A stretch of 62,756 nt of DNA from G963555815 sp965249615 [NCBI: bacterium] (GCA_965249615.1 CBDFMI010000001.1:1-62756); one strand, 5' to 3'; counted from the stretch's first letter, positions 51,886 to 60,205 are shown. The notes: a model not told the origin generated them from the sequence alone. Numbers and translations are program-made.

Positions 51886-52326
51886 ATGAAGACCACCACC
51901 ACCACCAGCCTCTTCGCGGCCCTCCTCCTCGCCCTCGGAGCCTGCGGCCAAGTGGGAGAGCGGGAGTCGGTGGCCCGGGAGTTCATGGAGGCCTACTATG
52001 TCCGGGCAGACCTGCCTGCGGCCCGAAAGGTCGCGACGGGCCTTGCCCTTCAGAAGATCGATCGCGAGATAGAGCTTCGAAAGGAGGCCGGGGATACACA
52101 GCCCTCTCCCGAGGCGGCCGGCGAGAGGCTCGTGACCTTCCAGGTCCTGGAAGAGAGGTCCCGGACAGAGGGGCGTTCCGCCTTTCTCTTTGATCTCCTC
52201 ATCGGCGCAGAGCCCATCAGCTTCAAAAGACGGACCCTCATCATCCTTGGCCGGACCGGGGGGTCCGGGGAGAGGGAAGGTTGGATTGTCGTGAATTTTA
52301 GCGAGATCGACGTGGCCCCCCAATGA
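51886..52326 (+). CDS. Small lipoprotein of unknown function
   Basis: A 146-residue protein with a signal peptide and lipobox (LFAALLLALGAC, Cys about 20). The mature part is charged and looks like an NTF2-like or DUF-type alpha+beta domain (SVAREFMEAYYVRADLPAARKVATGLA, WIVVNFSEID). Its stop overlaps the start of the methyltransferase gene by four bases, so they are coupled. The N-terminus has a run of Thr codons (ACC repeats) after Met-Lys. Confidence 0.7.
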   Translation: MKTTTTTSLFAALLLALGACGQVGERESVAREFMEAYYVRADLPAARKVATGLALQKIDREIELRKEAGDTQPSPEAAGERLVTFQVLEERSRTEGRSAFLFDLLIGAEPISFKRRTLIILGRTGGSGEREGWIVVNFSEIDVAPQ

Positions 52327-53051
52327 GATTTCTTCGGCCTGAACGCAATCTTTCACCGGAGTTGTTAGACCTTCCCGCCTGCGATCCCGGGGAGATCTCA
52401 GGAAACCTTCAAGACATAGCCCGAGTCAACCGCTATCTGGGCGGGGCTTCGGCCCTCCTGAAACCGTTGACGCGCCTGATCGAGATCGATTTCCCTGACC
52501 CAAGGGACCGCGTCACGGTCCTGGACGTGGGGACGGGGGGTGGAGACCTTCCTCGCGCCCTTTGTGTCTGGGCCCGCAAAAGGAGGCGGAGGGTTCACGT
52601 GCTCTGCCTGGACCGCAAGAGAGAGGTCCTCAATTGGGCCCTGGAACATTCCGACGGGTTTGGGGAGATCTCCTTCATCGGGGCAGATGCCAGGCGGCTC
52701 CCTTGCGCCGACCAAGCCGTCGACTACGTGACGTCCTCCCTCTTTCTCCATCACTTCTCGTGGGAAGAAGCGGTCCTTTTGCTTCGGACATTCGTCTCCT
52801 CCTCCCGGCGAGCCGTCCTCATCAATGACCTCAGGCGCTCCTTCCTCCCCTATCTCCTCATCCTCTTCCTGACCCGTCTGGGGACCCGCAACCGCCTGAC
52901 CCGTCACGACGCGCCCCTCTCAGTCCTTCGGGCCTTCACGGAGGAGGAAATGGAGGGGCTGACCCGGGAGGCTGGCTTGGGCCTCTGGAGCCTCACGCGG
53001 GCCTTCCCCTTTCGCCTTGTCCTCATGGCCAGGCCGGTGGAGCGGGGCTGA
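52323..53051 (+). CDS. Class I SAM-dependent methyltransferase
   Basis: A 242-residue protein. TVLDVGTGGGDLPRAL is the SAM-binding motif I, VLCLDRKREVLNWA gives the acidic loop, and FIGADARRLPCADQAVDYVTSSLFLHHF motifs II-III. RAVLINDLRRSFLPYLLILFLTRLGTRNRLTRHD is typical of methyltransferases found in type III polyketide clusters. The stop is TGATG, overlapping the start of an oxidoreductase stump. The acceptor may be a quinone or polyketide phenol (inference). Confidence 0.85.
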   Translation: MRFLRPERNLSPELLDLPACDPGEISGNLQDIARVNRYLGGASALLKPLTRLIEIDFPDPRDRVTVLDVGTGGGDLPRALCVWARKRRRRVHVLCLDRKREVLNWALEHSDGFGEISFIGADARRLPCADQAVDYVTSSLFLHHFSWEEAVLLLRTFVSSSRRAVLINDLRRSFLPYLLILFLTRLGTRNRLTRHDAPLSVLRAFTEEEMEGLTREAGLGLWSLTRAFPFRLVLMARPVERG

Positions 53052-53182
53052 TGTGGGATGTGCTCGTTGTGGGGGCCGGGCCCGCGGGCTCAGCCGCCGC
53101 CCCCCTCGAGGTGCCCTCAGCCTCCTTGGCCTTCTCGTGGCCGACCGCTAGGCCAATGTTGTCCCCCCTGCGGGGTCCGTGA
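53051..53182 (+). pseudogene. Stump of an FAD-dependent oxidoreductase gene
   Basis: The frame starts at an ATG sharing its A with the methyltransferase stop and encodes MWDVLVVGAGPAGSAAA, the dinucleotide-binding start of geranylgeranyl-reductase-like flavoproteins. After residue 17 the sequence turns non-homologous and stops at 53180-53182 after 43 codons; a full gene would be about 400 codons. This looks like an internal deletion of a gene that in relatives follows a methyltransferase and a type III polyketide synthase. Confidence 0.6.
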
Positions 53183-53236
53183 TAGCCTTTCCCATCGCGC
53201 CAACCGAGGAACTTTTCAAAAGAGAGGGTGAGCCAG

Positions 53237-53551
53237 ATGACCGAAGATCGGGTCAGGGAATTCGAAGAGGTCTTGGCCCTCGATCCCGAGGACGCCACGG
53301 TTCGCTTTGGGCTCAGCCAGGCCCTCATGGACGCAGGACGCCCAGGGGAGGCTGTCCCCCACCTTCGGGAGGCCCTGCGGGTCAAGCCGGATTACTCCAT
53401 GTGCTACCACCTCCTCGGCCAGTGTCTGGAGGCGACGAAAGATGTCGAGGAGGCCCAGAAGGCCTATCGGCAAGGGATGGAAACCGCCAAGGGGCTGGGC
53501 GATCTCCACGTCGCTCACCTCATTGAGGAGCGCTTGAAGGCAATCGGCTAA
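53237..53551 (+). CDS. Small tetratricopeptide-repeat protein
   Basis: A 104-residue protein with about two and a half TPR units (VREFEEVLALDPEDATVRFGLSQALMDAGRPGEAVPHLREALRVKPDYSMCYHLLGQCLEATKDVEEAQKAYRQG, read in parts). Start at ATG 53237 preceded by GAGAGGGTGAG; a GTG at 53228 is possible. TPRs are protein-interaction scaffolds; the partner is unknown. It lies right after the oxidoreductase stump. Confidence 0.8.
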   Translation: MTEDRVREFEEVLALDPEDATVRFGLSQALMDAGRPGEAVPHLREALRVKPDYSMCYHLLGQCLEATKDVEEAQKAYRQGMETAKGLGDLHVAHLIEERLKAIG

Positions 53552-53632
53552 AACTCCTGAACGCTATAGCGGAGTGGGACAGGGGGTTGGATTCACTGGA
53601 AATAAAAAAACAGGGGTCTAAATTGAGTTTTT

Positions 53633-53651
53633 CGCGGGTGTTTCGCCCGTG
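53633..53651 (+). promoter_or_regulatory. 5'-UTR hairpin upstream of greA-like gene
   Basis: CGCGGGTG (53633-53640), loop TTT, CGCCCGTG (53644-53651) form an 8-bp hairpin with G-U pairs, placed just before the ribosome binding site (AAGGGAG) of the Gre factor gene. Without a T tract behind it this is not a normal terminator. It could affect translation or stability. Confidence 0.35.
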
Positions 53652-53671
53652 ATCAGAAGGGAGATTTAAAA

Positions 53672-54157
53672 ATGTATTACATCACCCGAAGCTCCTGGCA
53701 GCAACTTCGGGAGCGGGTCGCGGGGTTGGAACGGCAAATCAGGGTGACCCTTGCCGGGGAGATCAAGGACGCCGCAAGCTTTGGGGACTTTTCGGAGAAC
53801 GCCGAGCTCGATGCCGCCCGTGAAAAGCAGCAGCTCCTCACGTTGGAGATCACCAGTCTCCGCGAAAAGCTCAGCAATGCCCAGCTCATCGATGACCTCC
53901 CCATCGACGGGTCCCGAGTAGCCATTGGCACCTCTGTTTCCCTTAAGGATCTGGACTCTGGCGAGGAGGTCTTCTGGACTATCTTGGGGGAGATGGAGAC
54001 CGACGTGGATCGTCGGGTCATCTCCTACGCCGCCCCGCTGGCCCGGGGACTCCTGGGAAAGGAGGAGGGGGATGAGGTCAGCGTTCAACTCCCCTCTGGG
54101 CGAAAGAATTTTGAGATCCTTAAGGTGGAACGGGCCACCCTCCCCCCAAGCGTTTGA
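53672..54157 (+). CDS. greA: Transcription elongation factor, GreA/GreB family
   Basis: A 161-residue protein. The N-terminal coiled coil has the tip motif GDFSENAELDAAREKQQ, in which the acidic residues stimulate RNA polymerase to cleave backtracked RNA. The C-terminal FKBP-like domain has VSLKDLDSGEEVFWTILGEMETD, ISYAAPLARGLLGKEEGDEVSVQLPSG. The N-terminus (MYYITRSSWQQLRERV) is slightly different from housekeeping GreA, so this may be a second Gre paralogue. Confidence 0.93.
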   Translation: MYYITRSSWQQLRERVAGLERQIRVTLAGEIKDAASFGDFSENAELDAAREKQQLLTLEITSLREKLSNAQLIDDLPIDGSRVAIGTSVSLKDLDSGEEVFWTILGEMETDVDRRVISYAAPLARGLLGKEEGDEVSVQLPSGRKNFEILKVERATLPPSV

Positions 54158-54207
54158 CCCTATTTCCTATGAAAAATGAAAAATGAGAAATGAAAAAGGG
54201 AAGCTTC

Positions 54208-55233
54208 ATGCCTTCCAAGCACGATACTGAGACCGCCCTGGAGGAGGCCGTCCTCCAGCTCATTGAGCAGAACGGAGGGACCCGCCACACTGATCTCATC
54301 CGGGGGCTCATCGCGACTGCCCTCCAATTGATGGACGACGAGACCAGCCGGGGGGACCTCAAGATCCTCAACGCGACTCTCAAGGAACTTCGTTACGCCT
54401 TCAAAGTCTTTGCCCCTTACCGCCACGTCAGGAAGGTCAGCGTTTTCGGATCATCCCGCACGGGACAGGGGACACCGGAGTGCGCCCAGGCCCGGGGGTT
54501 TGCCCAAAGGATGGTCGAGGAGGGTTTCATGGTCATCACGGGGGCCGGCCCGGGGGTCATGGAGGCCGCCAACGCCGGAGCGGGGGCCGAGAAAAGTTTC
54601 GGGGTCGGCATCCTTCTCCCCTTCGGCGAGCCGATCAACTCCGTCATCCAGAATGACCCTAAACTCATCGAGTTCAAATATTTCTTTACCCGAAAGCTCC
54701 TGTTCGTGAAGGAGACGGACGCCTTTGTCTTTCTACCTGGGGGTTTTGGGACGCAGGACGAGGCGTTTGAGGTTTTAACGCTCCTTCAGACAGGAAAGAG
54801 CGAGCCGATACCGCTTGTGTTCCTGGACGCCCCGGGGGGCTTTTATTGGCGCGAGTGGCTCAGTTACGTGGAGCACCATCACCTCCGTCGAGGCCTCATC
54901 TCCCAGGAGGATTTTCATCTCTTCAAGGTTACGGACGACGTCGAGAAGGCCGTGGAGGAGATCTGCGCCTTTTACCGTCATTATCATTCCATGCGTTTTG
55001 TCCGGGACCGCCTGGTCCTGCGGCTTTCAAAGCCGCTTCCCTCGGGGCGCCTAAAAGCCTTGAGCGAGGAGTTCGCTGATATCCTCACCCGGGGCGAGAT
55101 TGAGGAGAGTGGCCCGCTTGGGGAAGAGATGAACGAGCCCGAGATCGCCCACCTCAGGCGCTTGGTGCTTCACTTCGACCGGGAGCATTACGGCCGCCTT
55201 CGCCTTCTCATCGACCGCATCAACAGCCCTTAA
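54208..55233 (+). CDS. LOG family protein (Rossmann-fold nucleotide-binding)
   Basis: A 341-residue protein. KVSVFGSSRTGQGTPECAQ, VITGAGPGVMEAANAGAG and the family motif LPGGFGTQDEAFEVL are those of the LONELY GUY / YgdH type nucleotide 5'-monophosphate hydrolases. The N-terminal 90 residues and C-terminal 80 residues are extra helical parts seen in the long YgdH-like group. The start is set at 54208 (MPSKHDTE) after AAAGGGAAG; ATG at 54190 is possible. An A/T-rich stretch of repeated AAAATGA units lies just upstream. Confidence 0.88.
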   Translation: MPSKHDTETALEEAVLQLIEQNGGTRHTDLIRGLIATALQLMDDETSRGDLKILNATLKELRYAFKVFAPYRHVRKVSVFGSSRTGQGTPECAQARGFAQRMVEEGFMVITGAGPGVMEAANAGAGAEKSFGVGILLPFGEPINSVIQNDPKLIEFKYFFTRKLLFVKETDAFVFLPGGFGTQDEAFEVLTLLQTGKSEPIPLVFLDAPGGFYWREWLSYVEHHHLRRGLISQEDFHLFKVTDDVEKAVEEICAFYRHYHSMRFVRDRLVLRLSKPLPSGRLKALSEEFADILTRGEIEESGPLGEEMNEPEIAHLRRLVLHFDREHYGRLRLLIDRINSP

Positions 55234-55271
55234 GATCCCATCCCGTCGTCAGAAAATCCGATCGGGCTTCT

Positions 55272-55868
55272 TCACGCAGCGTCTTCTAGTGAAGCGACGC
55301 TGAAGACGACGTGGAAGGGCATGCAGTAAATGACGACGCTTGTCTGGGCGGTCAAGTCGACATCGGCGGGAATCTGGTAATTTTGATTGCCGATGTTCCC
55401 CTTGAGCCTGCCGAGGTCTATGTAGCCTTGGGCTTTGAGGTCGTCTCGTTTCTCGGGCTCAGGGCCCGGCGTCAGGATGACGTGGAGGCCTGGGCCGTTG
55501 GTGACCTCGAAATTCTCTAGACGGAGTAGGTGGAAGCCGTCTGGCAGGCGGAAGATAGTGGCCTGGCCGCTGCCCCTGTGGAATGAGTCAGCGTCTTGGA
55601 ACGCACCCACCCTGACCGTTTGTGCCGTCGTCATCGCCTTGGGCATCTTCTCGGTCATTTCTGCATCGACCTTGGCCATACCGGCCATGACTTCCTCCAC
55701 CTCAGAGCGGGTCATATCCTCCGGGACGATGGCGGTCGCTGCGAAGGGGAATTCCTCGTGGACTGTCTTGCTGATGAAGAGAGGCGATACGAGCCACCAC
55801 GCCACCCCGCCGATGACAAAGATGACAATGGCTCCAATGACCATCCAAAACGGCTTACGAAGGCGCAT
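55272..55868 (-). CDS. Membrane-anchored DM13-domain protein
   Basis: A 198-residue protein. One N-terminal membrane helix (FWMVIGAIVIFVIGGVAWWLVSPL) anchors an extracytoplasmic domain. Residues about 85-195 match DM13: RVGAFQDADSFHRGSGQATIFRLPDGFHLLRLENFEVTNGPGLHVILTPG and the end VVIYCMPFHVVFS with the single conserved Cys. DM13 is thought to serve in electron transfer or redox reactions. Convergent with the LOG gene. Function inferred from domain only. Confidence 0.82.
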   Translation of the reverse strand: MRLRKPFWMVIGAIVIFVIGGVAWWLVSPLFISKTVHEEFPFAATAIVPEDMTRSEVEEVMAGMAKVDAEMTEKMPKAMTTAQTVRVGAFQDADSFHRGSGQATIFRLPDGFHLLRLENFEVTNGPGLHVILTPGPEPEKRDDLKAQGYIDLGRLKGNIGNQNYQIPADVDLTAQTSVVIYCMPFHVVFSVASLEDAA

Positions 55869-55957
55869 GGATTTGTCCTCCTTTGGCGGAAATGTTCAGC
55901 CTGCACTTCAAGGCGTTCGTTGCTCACACCTGTCGTGAAGGCATCTACCCGAAGATA

Positions 55958-56362
55958 TCAGATTTCAGAATTTTTGTTTGTAGGAGATCTTGAAATTTCG
56001 AGGATGTAGCCGTCTGGGTCTCGAAGGAGAAACATCCGGGCCCCCCAGGACATGGTCTGCGGTTCACAGATGAAATCAAGCTGTTTCTCTTTCAGGCGGG
56101 CGTACTCAGCGTCGACGTCGTCCGTTTGAAACGTGAGATAGACTCCCCAGCCGCGCTCCTGAGGTTCGGGATTCACCCGCCACCTGCGAAACTCCTCCGG
56201 CGAAAGATCCTGGTGGATGATGAAGTGAAATCCGCCCACCTCAAAGTGGGCGTCCTGCTCTCCCGCTCGGGCGAGGGGCAGACCGATGACGTCCCGGTAG
56301 AAAGCGAGGGAGCGCTGAAGATCCTTTACGAAGATAAAGAGGGTGGGGATATCAGTGATCAT
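55958..56362 (-). CDS. VOC family (glyoxalase/bleomycin resistance fold) protein
   Basis: A 134-residue single-domain VOC protein: TLFIFVKDLQRSLAFYRDVIGLPL, FHFIIHQDLSP, WGVYLTFQTDDVDAEYARLKEKQLDF and MFLLRDPDGYILEISRS with the Glu metal ligand. The start is set at 56362 (MITDIPTLF), preceded by AAGGGAGA; the longer frame to 56488 lies inside the upstream methyltransferase gene. It is the last gene of the F420 operon. Substrate unknown. Confidence 0.85.
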   Translation of the reverse strand: MITDIPTLFIFVKDLQRSLAFYRDVIGLPLARAGEQDAHFEVGGFHFIIHQDLSPEEFRRWRVNPEPQERGWGVYLTFQTDDVDAEYARLKEKQLDFICEPQTMSWGARMFLLRDPDGYILEISRSPTNKNSEI

Positions 56363-56382
56363 GCGGTCTCCCTTGGGCGGCC

Positions 56383-57117
56383 TTAGCGCCGTCTCGCCTT
56401 CAGGATGATTTGACTTTTTCGAGTGATGCTTTTGCCGCCCCCCCGAAGGTGGCGGCGAAGCCCATCGGCCCGCCCGTCGGCCTCCCACTTCGCGGGCAAA
56501 AACCCTTCTGAGAAGAGGACCGCCTCGGCTGACGCAGGGTCGGCAAAAGTCAGGGTTACCTGCTCGACGAGGGCCTTCTCCACCGCGAGATCAGCCTTCT
56601 CCGCCTCCTCCTCCACTTCGGCCTCGCTCATGGCAAAACGAGACCGTTGGCCTGTCTCCTGCCACTGGTCCTTGTGAAAGGCGGCGAAGATGAACGGGGC
56701 CCCAGGCCGAAGGGCGCGGCCGGCTCGCGCGATGATGGCCGGGGACATGCAAAGGTTCGCCACAATGAGGCCCGGAAAGTTTTCGCCCTTCTTCGGCGAA
56801 ACCTGAGAGTACTCACTGGCCTCCACATCGGCCACCTGAAAAGAGACATGGGTCAGGCCCAGCTCCCGCGCCCTCTCTCTCGCCGCCTGGACCGCTTTTC
56901 CGTCTCGGTCCAGACCTAGGACCGACGCTGCGTGAGGCGCCAGGGCAAAAGAGAGGCGGCCGTGCCCACAGCCGAGATCAAGGACCGATTTTCCCTTCAG
57001 ATCTTCTTCACGGATCCACTGCAGGAGCACGGGGCTCAAACCGCCGTGTGCAAAGGCATCCTTTCCCATGCCAGACTCATAGTGGATCTCCTTTCGGTCG
57101 TAGGCCCAGGTCTTCAT
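56383..57117 (-). CDS. Class I SAM-dependent methyltransferase
   Basis: A 244-residue protein. SVLDLGCGHGRLSFALAPHAASVLGLDRDGKAV is the SAM-binding motif, followed by VSFQVADVEASEYSQV and LIVANLCMSPAII. The start overlaps the cofE stop in ATGA, so it is made with the F420 enzymes. The C-terminal region is short and basic. It may methylate a small molecule or cofactor derivative; no evidence links it directly to F420 chemistry. Confidence 0.85.
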   Translation of the reverse strand: MKTWAYDRKEIHYESGMGKDAFAHGGLSPVLLQWIREEDLKGKSVLDLGCGHGRLSFALAPHAASVLGLDRDGKAVQAARERARELGLTHVSFQVADVEASEYSQVSPKKGENFPGLIVANLCMSPAIIARAGRALRPGAPFIFAAFHKDQWQETGQRSRFAMSEAEVEEEAEKADLAVEKALVEQVTLTFADPASAEAVLFSEGFLPAKWEADGRADGLRRHLRGGGKSITRKSQIILKARRR

Positions 57118-57917
57118 CGCGGGCCATCATCTCCCTTCCGTTCTTGATGATCCCCTGTCCCCCGGAAGAGGTCTTCCTCTTTCGGGCGAAAAAGGATTTT
57201 TGCCCCCCCTGGCCCCTCTTTGAACCGGACGCCCCGGACGAGGATCACCGGAGTCCCCTCCGCCCCTTGTCCCATCACCATCGAGGCGGCCGAGGCCACC
57301 TCGTCGGCCTGGGCCACCTGGGTATTTTCGAGTTTTCGGCCAAAGAGGTCTGGCTCTCCCCGGAGGTCCAGGAGGGGGGTCAGGCCGGCCGCACCGATGG
57401 CGACTCCCACGCCCCCCCGGCGAAAGGCCCGACCGTGGGTGTCAATGATGAGGATCGCCGCTTCCACCCCCGTCTCATCGAGGACCTTTTTTCGAAGGGT
57501 GTTGGCGCTGGCGTCGGGGTTTTTGGGAAGGAAGGTGACCCACTCCTCGCCCCCTTCGACGTTGGACTGATCCACACCGGCGTTGGCGCAGACCACACCC
57601 AGCCGTTGCTCCACCACCAGGGCCTGCTGGGTGGCCCGAAGCACTTCCTTTGACTCCATAAGGACGGCCTCGACCAGCCGGGGGTCGCGGCCGGTTGACT
57701 GCCCGATCTCTGTGGCGCGGGGAGAGGGTTTCATGTCGGTGAGACGGACCACCTGCCCCTCCGCCTTGGAGACGACCTTCTGAGCCACAGCCAGAATGTC
57801 CCCTGGCTGCAACGAGAAACCCCCTTTCCGAAGCGCCTGGAGGATGAGGGCGCCGAGGTCATCTCCAGGCCGCACAGGGGGGATGCCGGGGATGGTCCGA
57901 AGTTCTACGTGTGACAT
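57114..57917 (-). CDS. cofE: F420-0:gamma-glutamyl ligase
   Basis: A 267-residue protein of the CofE family, which adds gamma-linked glutamates to F420-0 using GTP. Visible are IPGIPPVRPGDDLGALILQAL, LQPGDILAVAQKVVSKAEG, a DP(R/D)L-type element (GRDPRLVEAVLMESKEVLRA), VCANAGVDQSNVEGG and ILIIDTHGRAFRRGGVGVAIG (metal-binding). It ends with QVAQADEVASAASMVMGQ. The start overlaps cofC in ATGA. The FMN-reductase domain of the mycobacterial FbiB is absent here and is encoded separately at 59529. Confidence 0.95.
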   Translation of the reverse strand: MSHVELRTIPGIPPVRPGDDLGALILQALRKGGFSLQPGDILAVAQKVVSKAEGQVVRLTDMKPSPRATEIGQSTGRDPRLVEAVLMESKEVLRATQQALVVEQRLGVVCANAGVDQSNVEGGEEWVTFLPKNPDASANTLRKKVLDETGVEAAILIIDTHGRAFRRGGVGVAIGAAGLTPLLDLRGEPDLFGRKLENTQVAQADEVASAASMVMGQGAEGTPVILVRGVRFKEGPGGAKILFRPKEEDLFRGTGDHQERKGDDGPR

Positions 57918-58570
57918 CAGCGAGGGGCTGACGAGAGGGTGTGGAGGGGCGTTTCGAGCCGATCCACCAGAGCGTCCAGGTCCTGGGGGAGGTCGATGTC
58001 GAGAGAGATCCCCGGGGACTGAAAGATCTTGAAGGACATCTTTCTTCGGCGGGCCTCAAGGCGGTGACGGAGAAAACTGTCCGGCCCGAAGGAGGGAACC
58101 AGGGCGTCCGAAGGTTTCAGCAAAAGCGCGTTGGTGCCTTCCTCACGGCGCGACGGGGAGGCCACCACGCCAGGGCGCTCGGGGCCGAAGAGGGCTCCCG
58201 CGGCCACGAGATGGTCCACTTCGGTCGCCGAGAGGAGGGGAAGATCTGCGGGCAACATCAAGAGCCCCCCCGCCCCCCATTCCTTCAAGTGGTTGACTCC
58301 CTCCAAGAGGGCCCCGTTCAGGTCCGGGGAGGTTTCTGCCAGGACGTCTATGCCCCTTTCGCGAGCGAGGGATTCGGCCTCTGGATCTTGGGAGACGACG
58401 AGCCCTCCCTGCAGTGTGGAGGCCCCTTCGAGGGCGTCCAGGACGCGGCCGAGCATCCAGCGGCTGAGCTTTTTACGCCCTGAGGGGTCCAGCCGCCCCG
58501 CCAGCCGGGATTTTCCGCGGTCGAATGCCTTGACGGGGACAAGAAACAAGATGTCATTTCCCCTCACCAT
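57917..58570 (-). CDS. cofC: 2-phospho-L-lactate/phosphoenolpyruvate guanylyltransferase
   Basis: A 217-residue nucleotidyltransferase of the CofC/FbiD family. LVPVKAFDRGKSRLAGRLDPSGRKKLSRWML is the GTP-binding start; LLMLPADLPLLSATEVDHL holds the metal Asp; LRHRLEARRRKMSFKIFQSPGISLDIDLPQDLDAL closes the protein. It activates a C3 acid for transfer to FO. The start is set at 58570 (MVRGNDILF), one base after the cofD stop. Substrate choice (phosphoenolpyruvate, 2-phospholactate or 3-phosphoglycerate) cannot be read directly; the nearby reductase favours phosphoenolpyruvate. Confidence 0.93.
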   Translation of the reverse strand: MVRGNDILFLVPVKAFDRGKSRLAGRLDPSGRKKLSRWMLGRVLDALEGASTLQGGLVVSQDPEAESLARERGIDVLAETSPDLNGALLEGVNHLKEWGAGGLLMLPADLPLLSATEVDHLVAAGALFGPERPGVVASPSRREEGTNALLLKPSDALVPSFGPDSFLRHRLEARRRKMSFKIFQSPGISLDIDLPQDLDALVDRLETPLHTLSSAPR

Positions 58571-58571
58571 T

Positions 58572-59519
58572 TTATTTCTGCCCTTGCCCCTTCGATGTGA
58601 AGACGTGGTCCAGGATTTCCCGGGCAAGACGCGCCTTGTCTTCTAGCGTGTTCATGATGGTATCCGTGACGAGGACTTCGAGGCCCAGGGAGCGGATGGG
58701 GTCCCGCAATTCCTGGTCCTGTTCGTCTAGCACAAAGGTCTCGACCCAGTCAACGTAGCGGCGAGCGACGGCCAGGGCCGAGGGCTCTTCCCCCAATTCT
58801 CGCATCATCCGGGCGGCTGGCCCTTTCAAGGCTTTTCCTCGGACGATGGGGCTGACCGCCACCTTTCGCCCCGGTGCCTTCTGCAGGGCCTCCCGCATCC
58901 CCGGAAGGGCCAGGATGGGACCGATGCTGACCAGGGGGTTGGAGGGGCAGAAGATAATGGCCTTAGCACCAGCAAGGGTTTCTAGGACTTCAGTGGTGGG
59001 TCGGGCGGTCTCGATCCCCTCAAAGCGGACGGCCTCGATGGGGATCTCAGCCTTCTGGGCGACAAAATACTCCTGAAAGGGGATCTCCCGCCCTTGAGTC
59101 CTGACGCGGGTTTCAATACGGTCATCTGTCATGGGGAGGATCTTGGCTTGCACCCCGAGGGCCTGGGAGAGAGAGGCCGTCACCTGCGTGAGGGTCCTTC
59201 CATCGTCCAGGAGGGCCCGGCGAAGGAGATGGGTTGCAAGATCTCGGTCGCCCAGGCGAAACCAGGGGGTGTGACCGTAGCGTTTGAGCATCTGGAGGGC
59301 CTCTGTCGTGTCACCTGTGATGCCCCAGCCCTGGACCGGGTCAGCGATGCCGGCGAGCGTATAGAGGACGGTGTCGAGATCAGGGCAAACGAGGAGCCCG
59401 TGAAGTTTTAGGTCATCGGCCGTGTTGACGATGGCCGTGAGCCCGTCGGGGCGAAAAACTTGGGAAAGGCCCAGGATGAGTTTTGCCCCTCCCACGCCTC
59501 CTGCCAGGGCCGCGATCAT
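58572..59519 (-). CDS. cofD: 2-phospho-L-lactate transferase (FO to F420-0)
   Basis: A 315-residue CofD/FbiA protein that moves the phospho-C3 acid from a GDP carrier to FO. Motifs: ALAGGVGGAKLILGL (phosphate loop), TAIVNTADDLKLHGLLVCPDLDTVLYTLAG, GDTTEALQML, RLGDRDLATHLLRR and VAVSPIVRGKALKGPAARMM. Length is as expected. It lies nine bases after the nitroreductase gene and is followed at one base by cofC. Confidence 0.96.
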   Translation of the reverse strand: MIAALAGGVGGAKLILGLSQVFRPDGLTAIVNTADDLKLHGLLVCPDLDTVLYTLAGIADPVQGWGITGDTTEALQMLKRYGHTPWFRLGDRDLATHLLRRALLDDGRTLTQVTASLSQALGVQAKILPMTDDRIETRVRTQGREIPFQEYFVAQKAEIPIEAVRFEGIETARPTTEVLETLAGAKAIIFCPSNPLVSIGPILALPGMREALQKAPGRKVAVSPIVRGKALKGPAARMMRELGEEPSALAVARRYVDWVETFVLDEQDQELRDPIRSLGLEVLVTDTIMNTLEDKARLAREILDHVFTSKGQGQK

Positions 59520-59528
59520 AAAGACCCC

Positions 59529-60146
59529 TCAGCGGTGAAGAACAGTCAACTGGTATGGCGGACGGGGCGGGGGCGCCTCAGAGGGAAGAGGGCCCAGGGC
59601 CAGGAGGACTTGGGCGACGTAGTCGAGCGGAAGGTCGAGTGTGCGGTGGACCACCTGCGAGCAGAAGAGGGGGGCGCAGACCCAGCAGGCCGCGATCCCC
59701 TTGGCGTGGGCGGCGAGCAGAATATTTTGGGCCGCAGCGCCCAGGCTCTGGGCCGCCATGGTTTCCTCAGCGGCCCGGCGGGGGGGGTCGGGATAGCGGT
59801 CCATGTTTTCCATTGAGATGCAGGCCACGATGAGGACGGAGGCCGCGAGGAGGAGGTCATGGCTTTTTTTGATCCGGGCCCGCCGCCTTTCGTCGGAGAG
59901 TCCGTCCCGCTCGAGGTCCGCGTTAAAGGCCTCCCCCATTTTGAGGACGAGATTGTGACGGGCGGCAGGACTTGAGACCGCAACAAAGCGCCAGGGCCTT
60001 GTCTTGTGAGGCGAAGGGGCCCACCCGGCGGCCTGGACGATCTCTTCCACCACGTCTTGGCTCACCTTTCCTCGGCCGAACTGACGCTGGGACCTCCGGC
60101 TCTCCAGGAAGTGAAGAAGAGATTTTTCGTCAAGAGGGTAGGACAC
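59529..60146 (-). CDS. Nitroreductase-fold FMN enzyme, candidate dehydro-F420 reductase
   Basis: A 205-residue nitroreductase family protein. ESRRSQRQFGRGKVSQDVVEEIVQAAGWAPSPHKTRPWRFVAV binds FMN; AAQSLGAAAQNILLAAHAKGIAACWV and LLALGPLPSEAPPPRPP complete the fold and resemble the C-terminal domain of mycobacterial FbiB. In that system the domain reduces dehydro-F420-0, made from phosphoenolpyruvate, to F420-0. Its location between cofH and cofD makes the same job here likely. No glutamyl ligase is fused to it. Confidence 0.85.
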   Translation of the reverse strand: MSYPLDEKSLLHFLESRRSQRQFGRGKVSQDVVEEIVQAAGWAPSPHKTRPWRFVAVSSPAARHNLVLKMGEAFNADLERDGLSDERRRARIKKSHDLLLAASVLIVACISMENMDRYPDPPRRAAEETMAAQSLGAAAQNILLAAHAKGIAACWVCAPLFCSQVVHRTLDLPLDYVAQVLLALGPLPSEAPPPRPPYQLTVLHR

Positions 60147-60205
60147 AGCGAGCTCGCTTCCGGGTGTTTTGGGCCAAAAAGTGTGAGTTCAGCAACGCCG
60201 ACCTG

